Source: Peronospora farinosa
Lineage: Eukaryota > Oomycota > Peronosporomycetes > Peronosporales > Peronosporaceae
Length of the DNA stretch: 64,000 nucleotides
Assembly (NCBI GenBank): GCA_947646735.1
Contig: CANTFK010000328.1
Location: 62,001 to 126,000 of the forward strand
Direction of reading: 5' to 3'
The stretch's first letter is position 1. Each line of letters opens with the position of its first letter. Positions 9,063 through 19,107 of the stretch are shown piece after piece. A program made the position numbers and the translations under genes. The notes beneath the pieces were generated by a model, which was given only the letters and a program-made list of their open reading frames with translations, ran no database searches and was not told the origin of the DNA.

Positions 9063-11885
9063 CTATACAAAACTAGATGCTAGCTCACTTTTTGGTAGCC
9101 GGAAGTCGTCCAACGTCTTGTCACCAAGCTGACTGATGCGCCTTTCGAGCCAAAGTTCCGTGGCCGGGGTAAGACCCCCTTCCATGGATTCCAAAATCTG
9201 CAATAGCCGGCGGAATTCCGGAAAGTTGTTGGTGTCTAGCAATTGAGCCAATACAGGTACCACCGTCTTGCCGAGGGGCTTTACGCCGTACAGGTTGTAC
9301 CAGTCCTGTAGAAAGCCAATGAGGTCTTCCATAGTCACAGGTGCATCCGAGCCCAGCAACAAAGTCCGTGCTGCCGCTGCAGTTTCAGCACTGAGCTTGT
9401 CGTCATCTCCTTCCAACTTCAAAGCTCCACTCAACTCGAGTTCTTCTTCAATAGCTTCTCGATCGGACACATTCAGCAAATCTGACAGCTCCGAGTCAAG
9501 CGCTGCCTCTGCTGCTGCTGTGGGATCCTCGTCTTCGTTCTCCTCTTCAGCTCCATCTTGAGATTCTGCATCGACTTCTCCATCCGCATCAGTATATGAC
9601 CCGAAGGGTTCGCCATTTCGCAATGCATAGCGTTGGTGCAGTAGTCCAAGCGCGATGCGATGAATGGCTTGTTGAGACGGTTTCATACCCGCATTGTGCA
9701 TTTCCTGCAATAGCGAGTGAGCGCCGCGTACGTCCAGACTCGTCACACGTTGGAAGATGAGCTGATCGTACTCGCGAGGGGCTAGCTGCTGAGTGCCTAG
9801 CAATCGTTGTTGCTGTCGCACAAGAGCATCCGTTTCCTCTTCACGCCAAAAGCGCACGGCTGCGCATACGGCATGCTCAAAAAAATTGGTCAACTTTTCG
9901 CGAGTCTTCAGATCTTGTAGGTCAAACACGCCACATTGCACGGCGCTCGAGATTAAATTGACCTGCTTAAAAACACGATACATCATATGAGGGCTCACGT
10001 GCTTCTGTCGCTGTGTAAGGCGCTTATCCAAGCGTCGAGCAGAGTTCATGTATTGTTCCATAAGCTTGACGCTCACATCCAAATCGTTTTCCACGTCGTA
10101 GCCTGCATCTAGCAGTTTGTTCAGCACATAGTCCACCATCTTGTCCGCACGCTTCAAGTATTCTTTTATCAGTACTTGATTAGCCTTAAGAACGCGGGCA
10201 TTTTCAAGCCTTCTCTCAAGAGTTGTGGCTCTTTTAACCTCCTGTTCCATAGTCATGTTTGCCATATCCTGCTGAGCCAGCAGTTCGCGCAGCTCGTCTT
10301 CATTCAGCTTACCATCTTCCAAGTTGAGCTTTCGCCGAATTTTCTCAATAGTCTTTTCAGCCTTGGTCAGCTTGCGCATGATGCGCTCGTACATGTGTCG
10401 CATTTCCAGCACACGTGGAGAAGTTGCCACATCTCGATTCGTCGCACGGGCCAAAGCATCTTCACGTGAAAGCATCAGAACGTCCATCAATGACCACGGG
10501 ACGATCTCCAATGCCGACAAAAATGGTTTTTTGGATAGTACAGGTTTCTCGACACCTGGACCGGAGGGTGCGCACTGAACGTACTCGTCGAGAATCCTTT
10601 TGACAGGGGCAATAAGCCCGCACGCGGCCGCAGCCTTCGCGCGCATCGTGTAAACCTCATCATACTGTGTTGTCGTAGCAAAACTGAATTTAGAAAACGC
10701 GTTAGAAAGCTGCTTGTCGACGAACAGGAAGACCTTCCTCAGTTGGTCGACGTCTCTCTTGTACACGATAGCCGACAGTGAGCTAAAACGCTCTGTACTA
10801 GAGTATATAATGGCCTTCATAGCACTAACCCACAAATTATGCACATGTTCACTAGCCGTGACAGATGCTGAGGTAGTTAGTTCATCAACAAGTTTTGACT
10901 GCAAAAGTTGACTTAGCGTGGCTGGGATCTCGTTCCAACGTGCTCCCAGCAGCAGTGCCTCATAGGTTTCTACATCCACTACAAGATCACGTGCCACCAT
11001 CAGCTGCAACATGCGGGAGAACTTGACACCATTGTCCGCGTACACACGAAGTGCTTCATTGTACGGCCCCATTGACCTCTTGAGTTTCAGTTTCTTGTTA
11101 TGGTCCACATCAACAACACCTTCATACTTGTCTAGCTGTTTTTCAATACCGGCAATAAGTCGGTCATGAAAAAGAGCAAACTCTTTTTCCGTCTTCAGTT
11201 GCAATGACCATTCTTCTCTTTCCAGGATACTCATGATCTCACGTTCCCACATGTCGTCAGTCACGTCCTTCAGCAGCTCCCGAAGATCTTTTATTGACGT
11301 CTGTTTCGGTCCAGTAATCAGCTGCAACGCCACGTTACGAATAAGATACTGATATATCCTTTCTGTCGGCCGAAATCCGATGTTTTCCATCTGTTGGGTC
11401 AAAGCCGTGGCGAGTTCGAATTGCCGCTGCTTGGATGCAATGGCTACACCGCTCTCATAGGCATGACACACCTCTTTATTGAGTTGTATAGCATTGTACT
11501 GATTTAACAGCATCTGGACGTCATGGAGCCAGAGAGATAGCGCTTCGGATGGAGCCACGTATGCCTCATTATCGTCGTATAATGCATTACAACGTGCTTT
11601 TAGACGCATCACTACATTCTCACGTTGTTCAATACTCATTTGTGTAGCTGTTGATGCTCTTGGAGTTGCGGGAATGTCGCTAGAAGCGTCAAGTAAAGAA
11701 AAAGATCGACAGCGCAGTGGATGAGACGTGAATTTGATGTTACAAACCGAATTTTGGACCAATTTCGACCGCGCTGCGACTGTAAGAACAGTACGAGTTA
11801 CAAAAGATAAAGAAGGTTGAGATGCACGCCATTTAGAAGGCACAGCGGCTGCTGAGACGCGACGCAAACGCAGTACGCGATGCAT
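9063..11885 (-). CDS. Mitochondrial PPR/TPR-like helical repeat protein
   Basis: A single 940-residue exon starting with ATG at 11885. The first ~60 residues (MHRVLRLRRVSAAAVPSKWR...) are rich in Arg, Ser and Ala with almost no acidic residues, typical of a mitochondrial presequence. PPR-like helical pairs appear near residues 150-186 (FELATALTQQMENIGFRPTE), 717-751 (GAHSLLQEMHNAGMKPS) and 886-918. A coiled-coil region lies in the middle (about 500-590) and a strongly acidic segment near 760-790. PPR proteins bind organellar RNA and act in its processing or translation; the target here is unknown. The repeats are sparse and degenerate, so a helical scaffold without RNA binding is possible. 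It is head-to-head with the RING gene, about 230 bp apart. Confidence 0.7.
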   Translation of the reverse strand: MHRVLRLRRVSAAAVPSKWRASQPSLSFVTRTVLTVAARSKLVQNSVCNIKFTSHPLRCRSFSLLDASSDIPATPRASTATQMSIEQRENVVMRLKARCNALYDDNEAYVAPSEALSLWLHDVQMLLNQYNAIQLNKEVCHAYESGVAIASKQRQFELATALTQQMENIGFRPTERIYQYLIRNVALQLITGPKQTSIKDLRELLKDVTDDMWEREIMSILEREEWSLQLKTEKEFALFHDRLIAGIEKQLDKYEGVVDVDHNKKLKLKRSMGPYNEALRVYADNGVKFSRMLQLMVARDLVVDVETYEALLLGARWNEIPATLSQLLQSKLVDELTTSASVTASEHVHNLWVSAMKAIIYSSTERFSSLSAIVYKRDVDQLRKVFLFVDKQLSNAFSKFSFATTTQYDEVYTMRAKAAAACGLIAPVKRILDEYVQCAPSGPGVEKPVLSKKPFLSALEIVPWSLMDVLMLSREDALARATNRDVATSPRVLEMRHMYERIMRKLTKAEKTIEKIRRKLNLEDGKLNEDELRELLAQQDMANMTMEQEVKRATTLERRLENARVLKANQVLIKEYLKRADKMVDYVLNKLLDAGYDVENDLDVSVKLMEQYMNSARRLDKRLTQRQKHVSPHMMYRVFKQVNLISSAVQCGVFDLQDLKTREKLTNFFEHAVCAAVRFWREEETDALVRQQQRLLGTQQLAPREYDQLIFQRVTSLDVRGAHSLLQEMHNAGMKPSQQAIHRIALGLLHQRYALRNGEPFGSYTDADGEVDAESQDGAEEENEDEDPTAAAEAALDSELSDLLNVSDREAIEEELELSGALKLEGDDDKLSAETAAAARTLLLGSDAPVTMEDLIGFLQDWYNLYGVKPLGKTVVPVLAQLLDTNNFPEFRRLLQILESMEGGLTPATELWLERRISQLGDKTLDDFRLPKSELASSFV

Positions 11886-12117
11886 TATCGGCCAGCCGAT
11901 ACCTAAGAGTGGGTGTCAATTTGAGGAGGATACCGGTGATCAAACCGGTTAGTAGAGGTCTTACATTTTATCTTGAAAATTGGGAAACGTTTGTTTGAAA
12001 CGGGTGTTTTTTTTGGCTGGCGTCCCTCTGTACAGTAATCACATACGTTTTGTTTGGACCTCATTTCTAACCTAATTACTAATTAAAACTCGACACAAAG
12101 CGGCAATTCCAAGGAAT

Positions 12118-13335
12118 ATGGCGCTTACTCGGTCACGAGCGTCAACCGCAACCGTGTCAGCAATGACGCCTTCTTCTCCTCATACAAGCTCTGTATCCAT
12201 CCCTATACGCTTTCAATGTCCTCTATGTCTGGACGTCCTACGACGCCCCATTCAGTTACCGTGTTGCCAGCGTTACCTCTGGTATGGAATATTTTTATTT
12301 GATTGCAAATACTTTTGTTTTTACACCTTGTTTTGTTACAGTATGGAATGTTTTGAACGTGGTTTGGAACTTACAAGTGTCAACTGTGGGTTCTGTCGAC
12401 GACGTGTCGTGGGTTTTGCACGTACAAAACAATACAAAGTGGACGAAGTGATGTGGCAAGCTATTCAGCTCACGTGTCCATTTCTAGGGGATATCGAAGA
12501 TGACAGGGAACGCCTTGTCGAGTTTTTTGATGAGGACGCACCACCATTACACAATTGTCAAGAGGACAACCAGGTGGCTACATCTGGAGATCTTAAAGCT
12601 TTCTATAACGATCAATTACAAAAACATCACGCACAAGTACAGGAAGCAGAACAACGGGCATTACAGCAAACAATTGACTTTTTACAGAACGATCCAAAAT
12701 TTACAGCTTCGTTCGCTGCTTCTTCATCATCTCCAGCGTCGTCGACTTTATCCTTAATATCATCCGAAACAAATGAGGGAGCTAAGAAAAAGAGGAAAAT
12801 CTCGTTGACTCATCGACCGATAACGCGATCGTTGAATGCTGGTGATGCAAACCAGCAAAAATTGGACGAGTTTTTCGAATCATCCCGTGGAATTGCAAGT
12901 CAGTCAGGAACCTCAGAAGAGAATTTGCGTCGCACTTTTTCGACCAGTGTCGAGTTCTCGTCGCCTCGTGCTCGTACACATTTAAAGATGAATGAGCTGA
13001 AGAAAAAGTATTTCCTCCGGAGTACGTCACACAGCCCGACTTTGACTAAAGAACGACGAAGACATTCGATTAAAGGATGTAAACCACTTCGTCAGCTTAC
13101 GCTGAACACGACGATATCTCCAATCGCATTGCATACTCGCAGCCGAGAGCTGAAACGTGCTAACTCCATTGACTCGGGATCAGATTCTTCCAAGATGTTG
13201 ACACGTCAGCAAAGGCGGCAAATCTCCTGGAAGTGTGCGCAATGTACCTACAGAAATACATGCTTCGATAATCGATGCAGCATGTGCCGTAGTCTATCTC
13301 CCCCTGAGGCCGATACTTCCCTCAGATCGCAGTAA
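12118..13335 (+). CDS. RNF168-like RING protein with C-terminal RanBP2 zinc finger
   Basis: The frame is open for 405 codons, but a 60-bp GT-AG intron (12282-12341, gtatgg...ttacag) lies inside the RING. Removing it gives 385 residues and restores the RING as CPLCLDVLRRPIQLPC, CQRYLCMECFER, CGFCRRRV. Directly after the RING, TKQYKVDEVMWQAIQ resembles the segment that follows the RING in RNF168/RNF169, E3 ligases of the DNA-damage response. Near the C-terminus WKCAQCTYRN...NRCSMCRS is a RanBP2-type zinc finger that may bind ubiquitin. The usual RING histidine ligand is not evident (CCQRYLC). The intron is a multiple of three and stop-free, so an unspliced message would encode a protein with a disrupted RING. 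Confidence 0.75.
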   Translation: MALTRSRASTATVSAMTPSSPHTSSVSIPIRFQCPLCLDVLRRPIQLPCCQRYLWYGIFLFDCKYFCFYTLFCYSMECFERGLELTSVNCGFCRRRVVGFARTKQYKVDEVMWQAIQLTCPFLGDIEDDRERLVEFFDEDAPPLHNCQEDNQVATSGDLKAFYNDQLQKHHAQVQEAEQRALQQTIDFLQNDPKFTASFAASSSSPASSTLSLISSETNEGAKKKRKISLTHRPITRSLNAGDANQQKLDEFFESSRGIASQSGTSEENLRRTFSTSVEFSSPRARTHLKMNELKKKYFLRSTSHSPTLTKERRRHSIKGCKPLRQLTLNTTISPIALHTRSRELKRANSIDSGSDSSKMLTRQQRRQISWKCAQCTYRNTCFDNRCSMCRSLSPPEADTSLRSQ

Positions 13336-14140
13336 TTTAAAACCAAAAAAGAATGTTCATTTTCTCTTCCAGACCCCATTTGGTGCCTGTGAGATCAAGT
13401 AAAGCAATCAGCAACAACACTAAGCGGCGCTGATTCGTGTCAAGAATGGACTGTGATTCTTACCAGGGTCTTTTAGGTGATACGGTTGAACATAATAGTG
13501 GTATATTGACTGACATGACACCACCACTGCATGCCATGAGGATGTGACGTCCTCATTAGTTTTTGTACAACGAAGTGCCTCTATCCACCACAAAGCTATT
13601 GATTCTAGTGCACAAGACGATGGCAACATAAGCGCAGTCGCAGTATTGCAGATTGTCTACAGACTATGCCAATTTGTTATCAGTCAACCTTCTTGGCAGC
13701 GATAGTCGTTGCATTGAGCGTGAAGCGTACAGATTTACGCTAGAGCAGGTCTTTACGAAATGAAAGCGACGTGGGTTTACGATGATGTGCAGCAGCAAGT
13801 CATCGATTGCTTGGGTGACTCCTGCAGTCTCTACGTTTACATCAAGTACACAGCAGCGCCAGTATCCAGCGACTTCTAATCATTCTTGCAAGCTAATTCA
13901 ATGCCATGTACCATGCACATGGTATACCGTATACACACATAGTGGGTGGGGTCCAACATTCGTGCACAATGCATATACTAAACATAAATGAGCTTACATG
14001 GCGCGACATTGCTTATGCTGCTAGCTGACAATCTCGCCCAAGCTTCGCATCCTACACAATATGGTCGCGTCTCATAGATAGATCTGTTTCACCTACCTCC
14101 ATACCGAAATGGGGCCTGTTCATGTATTTACAACCGTCGA
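13336..14140 (+). pseudogene. Decayed plus-strand coding traces between two genes
   Basis: Protein-like stretches occur on the plus strand near 13545-13710 (VTSSLVFVQRSASIHHKAID, later VLQIVYRLCQFVISQPSWQR) and 13738-13879 (YEMKATWVYDDVQQQVIDCL, later LYVYIKYTAAPVSSDF). They lie in different frames with stops between. They look like one dead gene or exons whose junctions I cannot define. No family is recognised. From 13880 to 14140 nothing is evident apart from small palindromes around catgtaccatgcacatggta. Confidence 0.28.
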
Positions 14141-15538
14141 TCACCGGTAGCTGCTACCGCTGCTGCTGTTTCCGTAGTTGTGACGCGTTGACGAGCGTCC
14201 TGCACTCCGGGAACGATCTTGAGGTAGTGAGCTCGAGTGATAAAATGCTCGCCTTCCTCCTGCAGTTGGACCGTTGTTGTAAAAACTGGAAGACCGGTAG
14301 CTGCTCTGGAACTGCGGCTTTATTTCCATCATGCTTTGGCTATGACGCCAAGATGGCCGAGTAGGCGGGTACTTCGCGAATGACTGTTGGTTAGCCGCAG
14401 CGGCGGCGGCACTGATCATGGGATCAGCAACAGGGCTTCCTCCCTTGCGAGGGTCGCCTACATCCCAATTAGACTTTCGCTTTCTCCTCCGCTCCGCGCG
14501 CCGTTTCGCCTCCTCAGACATGGGCGACTCCATGTCTTCCCAGTTGCGTTTTCTACCACGGTCACTCTGGCAATCTGATGTCACCCTCGAGTAGGCGTCG
14601 TCTCCCCTGCTCCCACTGTTGCTGCTACTACACGCCCTCTCTAGCTTAAAAGCAGCAGGTACCTTTGCAGATAAATCCTGCGTATCACCCGCGATGGAAT
14701 CTTCCTTTTCCGTTGCTGCGGGAGAAAACTTGGCCGCTGCTGTTGGGTTGGTATTTGGCGCATCTGTATCCTTAACCTTTGCAGATGGGCTAATTGATGC
14801 TGTTGTAGTAGGACTGTTCCTCTCCAATGGAGGAGACAAGTGCGACGACTCGTTGTTCAGCGGAGTCTTCACACGTAATTCCAATGACGAAGAAGATTCC
14901 ATAGCTATCACATCATTTTCTCTAGGCGCCGTCATCGTTGTCTTGGATACCTCTGTAAATTGTTCCTTCGCACTGACCGGAATCAAGACAGGGACTGCCT
15001 TATCATTAGGAGCAACAAAGGCCAGTGGCACCATCGATACATCAATTGGCTCATCTATCACGCTTCCTTCCTTTTCTTCCTTAGCTGCAACAAATGTCGC
15101 AGATTGGTGTGGTCCACTAGACTCCACTTTGTCTGCCACAAAAGACGTGGTGTCGACCGGCTCTTTAGTCGTCTCAATCTCGACATTCTCTTCTCTCTTC
15201 TTCTCCCCTACACCCTCCTTTAAGCTGCCACAGTCCTTTTCCTTTGTAACATCCAGTTGTGCGCTCCAGAGTTGGATCCAGCGCTGCTTCGGCGTCAGTT
15301 TCTGCTCAAACGTCGCCTTGATCCCTTCTCCTCCAGCTGAGACCTTCGATTTCTTGCCTGTTTTAGCCTTAACACCTAACAGCTTTCCCTTCTTTCCCTT
15401 CTTCCCTTTTCCTCCCTGTCTCGTCCAATCATGTGGCTCTTGTGTCCTGCAACTGTCATCTCCCGACGCTCGTGCCTCCTGTTCCATGCGCTCGATACTG
15501 GCGATAATTTGCGCCATTTTTCGCTCTTCACGACTCAT
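14141..15538 (-). CDS. C-terminal part of a KMT2E/SETD5-like protein, without PHD or SET domain
   Basis: 465 codons from ATG at 15538. The reading frame also extends upstream to a stop-overlapping AG near 15590, so this may be the last exon of a longer gene. The start MSREERKMAQIIASIERMEQ closely matches the conserved helix that follows the SET domain in KMT2E (MLL5), SETD5 and relatives (REERKMEAILQAF type). The rest is low-complexity: Lys/Gly-rich, then Ser/Thr/Glu-rich, a basic nuclear-localisation-like RRAERRRKRKSNWDVG, and a Ser/Tyr/Arg-rich tail. No SET or PHD domain is visible in the next 1.6 kb upstream. Either the upstream exons decayed or this is a stand-alone tail. A role in chromatin is inferred only from that helix. 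The long plus-strand frame over this region is its antisense shadow. Confidence 0.6.
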   Translation of the reverse strand: MSREERKMAQIIASIERMEQEARASGDDSCRTQEPHDWTRQGGKGKKGKKGKLLGVKAKTGKKSKVSAGGEGIKATFEQKLTPKQRWIQLWSAQLDVTKEKDCGSLKEGVGEKKREENVEIETTKEPVDTTSFVADKVESSGPHQSATFVAAKEEKEGSVIDEPIDVSMVPLAFVAPNDKAVPVLIPVSAKEQFTEVSKTTMTAPRENDVIAMESSSSLELRVKTPLNNESSHLSPPLERNSPTTTASISPSAKVKDTDAPNTNPTAAAKFSPAATEKEDSIAGDTQDLSAKVPAAFKLERACSSSNSGSRGDDAYSRVTSDCQSDRGRKRNWEDMESPMSEEAKRRAERRRKRKSNWDVGDPRKGGSPVADPMISAAAAAANQQSFAKYPPTRPSWRHSQSMMEIKPQFQSSYRSSSFYNNGPTAGGRRAFYHSSSLPQDRSRSAGRSSTRHNYGNSSSGSSYR

Positions 15539-15559
15539 TTTTCCTCTACGTATCGAGTG

Positions 15560-17002
15560 TCTAATACAATCGTTAGGCGTCAGCGTCTAGTGAGCTATTT
15601 ACTGCCGTTTATTAGTACTGCGTTTTTCTTAATGTCTCTCTCTCTTTTGATCTGAGCGTCTTCTTCCGCACTATAAAGAGGATGTAAAACCTTAGCAAAC
15701 GAGATAAAAAAAACCTCGATGACATACAAAACTACAGTGACTTCAAATCTATACCCTATCCACAAAATGAATCCTATTCGCGTACATCAAAAAGGTACAA
15801 CACGACGACACAAAACCTCCCAAAGAGCATCAATCGGACCGACATATGAACTCTAAGACCGAAAAAATGGCTACATATGTCGACGCCAAGAAGAACTCTG
15901 GGTGTGTCATTTCACGAAGAAGAGTGTGTCATGCACGTGTGATATTGAGATAGATATGATATAGATGCAGGATTTATGTCAGGAAGTGAAGTATGTATAA
16001 AAAGAGGGAAAGAATAACAATACGTGCCTTGACAAGACTCAAGCGAACGTCGTGCTGTATATTTTTAGGAGATACAGAATTTATGGACAGGGAGATACGT
16101 CGAAAAGCAAAGATGGAGAAAAGATTACGATACTTAAGCAGATACACGATGATTGCAGGCTCTTAGCGCGGCAATGCAAACGCTTGAAATAGAGGCTGCA
16201 AGAATTTGCGCAAGAAAGAGCTGACAATGTGCAAGTCTAACAGAAGATAAAGACTTACTTGATATAGTACGACGACCTGTATTGGACTACCGCTCGCTGA
16301 CTAAAGTGATGTAAATACAGCGGCAGAAGCACGTCAAAGTGCGCACGGGTACGACGTGCATATATAAACATCTTGATGAAATCGAGATTCTTATGAAATG
16401 GCTAGGGAGAAGCTAAAAAATTGTTGAAGGATAGCGCTCGGACTGCGGAACTGAAGAAAAAGCAAGCAAGCTGGAATTAGAAGTGGAGATTAGTGATGTT
16501 TTCTTGAAGCAGAGAAGAATAGAGCAAGCTGCGTGTAAGAAGCTGAAAAAACCCTGCAAGGCGCTGGCTCGTTAGCAACAAAAAATCTGGCTGAACAGGA
16601 GACGGGGCCAAAAGATGCGAACCTGCCAGACACCGCTGAGCGACAAAAGCGGTGCATTCTGCTTGGTTGCATCGACGCCGATAATCGTTAGAATGCGGCG
16701 ACACGAATTTCCATTGATGCTTTGTCTAGCACCTTCAGTACCATTTGAGAAGTTTACAAAAGAATGGAGGGGCATCAACTGGTATTTCTCCATTTCTTAT
16801 GGATTTCAAGAAGGATCTCTGTCTCATTAGCTTTTGCCACACCCTCATGCGAGAAAGCGTGAACTGTAATCTCTGGCGAAAATATTTGCAACTTCGTGCT
16901 CTACTTCAACAAGTCTCAATGTCGCATCCTTGCCAAGATGTCACTTCTCGTGATAGCAGCGCCTGTTCCGCCAATTTTATTTTAATCCACAGTAACGCGT
17001 AG
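15560..17002. other. Gene-poor region with decayed coiled-coil-like sequence
   Basis: No intact gene. Plus-strand stretches around 16080-16560 translate as short charged helical pieces, for example DREIRRKAKMEKRLRYLSRY and LDYRSLTKVM, interrupted by many stops. This looks like a dead coiled-coil gene. It lies where upstream exons of the minus-strand KMT2E-like gene would be expected, but nothing there resembles a SET or PHD domain. Confidence 0.3.
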
Positions 17003-17337
17003 TTACTCCGCCTTGTACGATGCAGCTAGAGGTTCCCCCCCCCTGGTGTCTTGGGTAAGCATTCCCCTGTGTCGTAAGTGGCTACGACCAACCCAAGGTC
17101 CAAAAACAATGTGGCACACATTTCTCTCACTGGTACCCCCCCCCCCCGGAAACCCCGGTACCAGTGAGTACGGCCTCTCGTAGAAGCATGAGACCCAAAA
17201 CAGAATAATTGGGGTTATCCGGACTGGTTGGTACCCAGAACATCCGGCAGCATGTCCGTCCATGCCACGATAGCCATGACCGGTCAGGGTTGTGTAGGCT
17301 CTCGCCGAAGAGGAAATCACAAGGTTGTTAGAAATGC
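17003..17337. repeat. Poly-C-rich segment with 12-bp inverted repeat
   Basis: Two C-runs (near 17036 and 17136) occur here. The second is enclosed by an exact inverted repeat, ctcactggtacc at 17126-17137 and ggtaccagtgag at 17157-17168. A 116-codon minus-strand frame spans the segment but has Gly/Pro-rich, unrecognisable content and probably reflects composition only. Confidence 0.5.
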
Positions 17338-17503
17338 TGTAGCGGAGCTGCACAGCTCTTTAGCCAGAGGAAGAATTTTAGGCTGAAAGCCTCTTAGTTT
17401 TAGAAAACTGAATAAATTTACGGCTGAAAGTCACTTAGTTCTAAGGAACTAATTAAACGACTTAAAAGTCACCCTGTGTTAAGGAATTAGGAGTGAGGCT
17501 TTC
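17338..17503. repeat. 166-bp tandem duplication of the LTR-A end
   Basis: The sequence beginning tgtagcggagctgcacagct is repeated almost exactly 166 bp later at 17504, where the full LTR starts. The related solo LTR at 49350-50009 carries only one copy. This is therefore a tandem duplication or a second truncated LTR abutting the first. Confidence 0.75.
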
Positions 17504-18252
17504 TGTAGCGGAGCTGCACAGCTCTTTAGCCAGAGGAAGACTTTTGGCTGGAAGCCTCTTAGTTCTAGAGAGCTAAATAGAGTTAAGGCTAACAGCCACT
17601 TAGTTCTAAGGAACTAATTAAACGACTTTAAAGTCACCCTCTTCTAAGGAAGTAGGAGATACTTATAGTCAGCAAGCAATAAGCTTAAGGTTCAGAGAAC
17701 CAACGCACAGAGTGCAAGAGAAGCTAGAAGCTTAGGGATTCAGGGAACCAGCGCACGAAGTGCACAAGAGAGCAAGTCAGAACGACTTGCGATCTTAAAC
17801 TCAAAAGGAGAACTGATTTTATTTATGCTTTAAGATTTTAGGAATTGTCCTACTCTAAGTACACTACACTAGATTAATTACTATAATAGTAATAATAATA
17901 TGCAGACTTTGTCATTGGACGACGTATCGTCTAAACATCTGTGTATGATGTACTTAGTACAGCGTTAGTGATTTATCGAATCCCAATCGATAAGATAAGG
18001 TATTACCGAATACCGTATCTTAACGCTCATACTTAATACCTCTCTAAAGAGAAGTATAAAAATGCATTATATGCAATACAAAGGGGAGTTTAACCGTAAA
18101 CTCTCGGAAAGACGCTACAACCGTCGTGTAACCCCGTTACACCCTCCCCCACCAGACTGACGTTCCCATAGAATTTCACTCGATATCTTTCCTCTTTTGA
18201 GGTAGTGCTTTAGCGAACGTTAAAACCTTACGGTTTGTTCACGGCACATAAC

Positions 18253-18897
18253 ATGACGCCTCCTGGCAATGAGTCACAGACTCTTCGGGACCTCATTGAA
18301 GACGACCTTGACGAAGCGGTTGATTACGAAAGTGACACCGTCTTTGTGGGACCCGATGGATCCCCTTTAACCACCCTCACGGGTGAAGATGACACTCGTC
18401 ATGCACCGAATCCGTTCCCTGAACGTGGTGCAGCAGATGCGCTAACAGCGTTACGTGACCCGCCTGACGTATCATCAACGGTAACAGTTACCAACCCACT
18501 CGACGAGCAGCAACAGCGGTCCATCGACCAAGAGGAAGGCGCCAAGCGCCGGACGAAGAATATGACGAGACTGCAGGACCACCGACAGTACAGATTCAAG
18601 CCACCTACAGTGGATAAACGCCTTAAGGTGGCATCTGGACATTCCCTTTCTGGTTGGACCATTGGGCCTGAGGCCATTTCACCTGAGGATGTTGCCACGC
18701 GCACGGCACTTCGACAACGATATCTGGAACCCCACATCACTACACAAAGCCAATACTTGACACGCCTTAACAGGCAAGTGCGCGGTGCACCAGTTCCTCC
18801 CATAAAGGGTGTTCCCATCCTTCTATTCGCGGGAGAAGCCGAGGATGAAGAGGATACGGTTTTATCCGCTGGGCGCATTATGCGCGACGTTTTATGA
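18253..18897 (+). CDS. Opposite-strand accessory ORF of Gypsy A
   Basis: 214 codons from ATG at 18253, about 110 bp inside the 3' LTR and on the strand opposite to pol. The frame is open earlier only to a TTG. The product is hydrophilic: an acidic N-terminal half (LRDLIEDDLDEAVDYESDTV), a basic centre (EEGAKRRTKNMTRLQDHRQY), and a C-terminal segment with Pro-rich GAPVPPIKGVPILLF. Traces of coding continue past the stop (about 18905-18995) in another frame. No known domain is seen. Elements B and C carry an unrelated-looking ORF at the same place and orientation. A gag function is unlikely, since gag of B and C sits at the other end of the element. Confidence 0.55.
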   Translation: MTPPGNESQTLRDLIEDDLDEAVDYESDTVFVGPDGSPLTTLTGEDDTRHAPNPFPERGAADALTALRDPPDVSSTVTVTNPLDEQQQRSIDQEEGAKRRTKNMTRLQDHRQYRFKPPTVDKRLKVASGHSLSGWTIGPEAISPEDVATRTALRQRYLEPHITTQSQYLTRLNRQVRGAPVPPIKGVPILLFAGEAEDEEDTVLSAGRIMRDVL

Positions 18898-19107
18898 ATC
18901 ATGTGGGCTCTACGGGCAAGTGCCGACGTGACAGATGTTCGTCTCGAACGGAAAATGCGCTACGATACGCTAAACCGAAGGCCCGAGGAACGTTGAAGTC
19001 TTAACGAACGCAATATGCGTCTGCTACCTAGCACTCCAGCGTTTCGGCTACACCTGTAGCCGCGAGTTCATGACAAGCCGAGGCCGCTAACTCGCCTACC
19101 CTCACCA

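Noticed and set aside
9268..10911. Several plus-strand frames of 60-100 codons
   Set aside because: All are antisense to the continuous 940-codon PPR-like gene.
14619..15590. 323-codon plus-strand frame
   Set aside because: It is the exact antisense of the Ser/Thr/Lys-rich KMT2E-like frame, whose conserved helix is on the minus strand; low-complexity coding DNA often leaves the other strand open.
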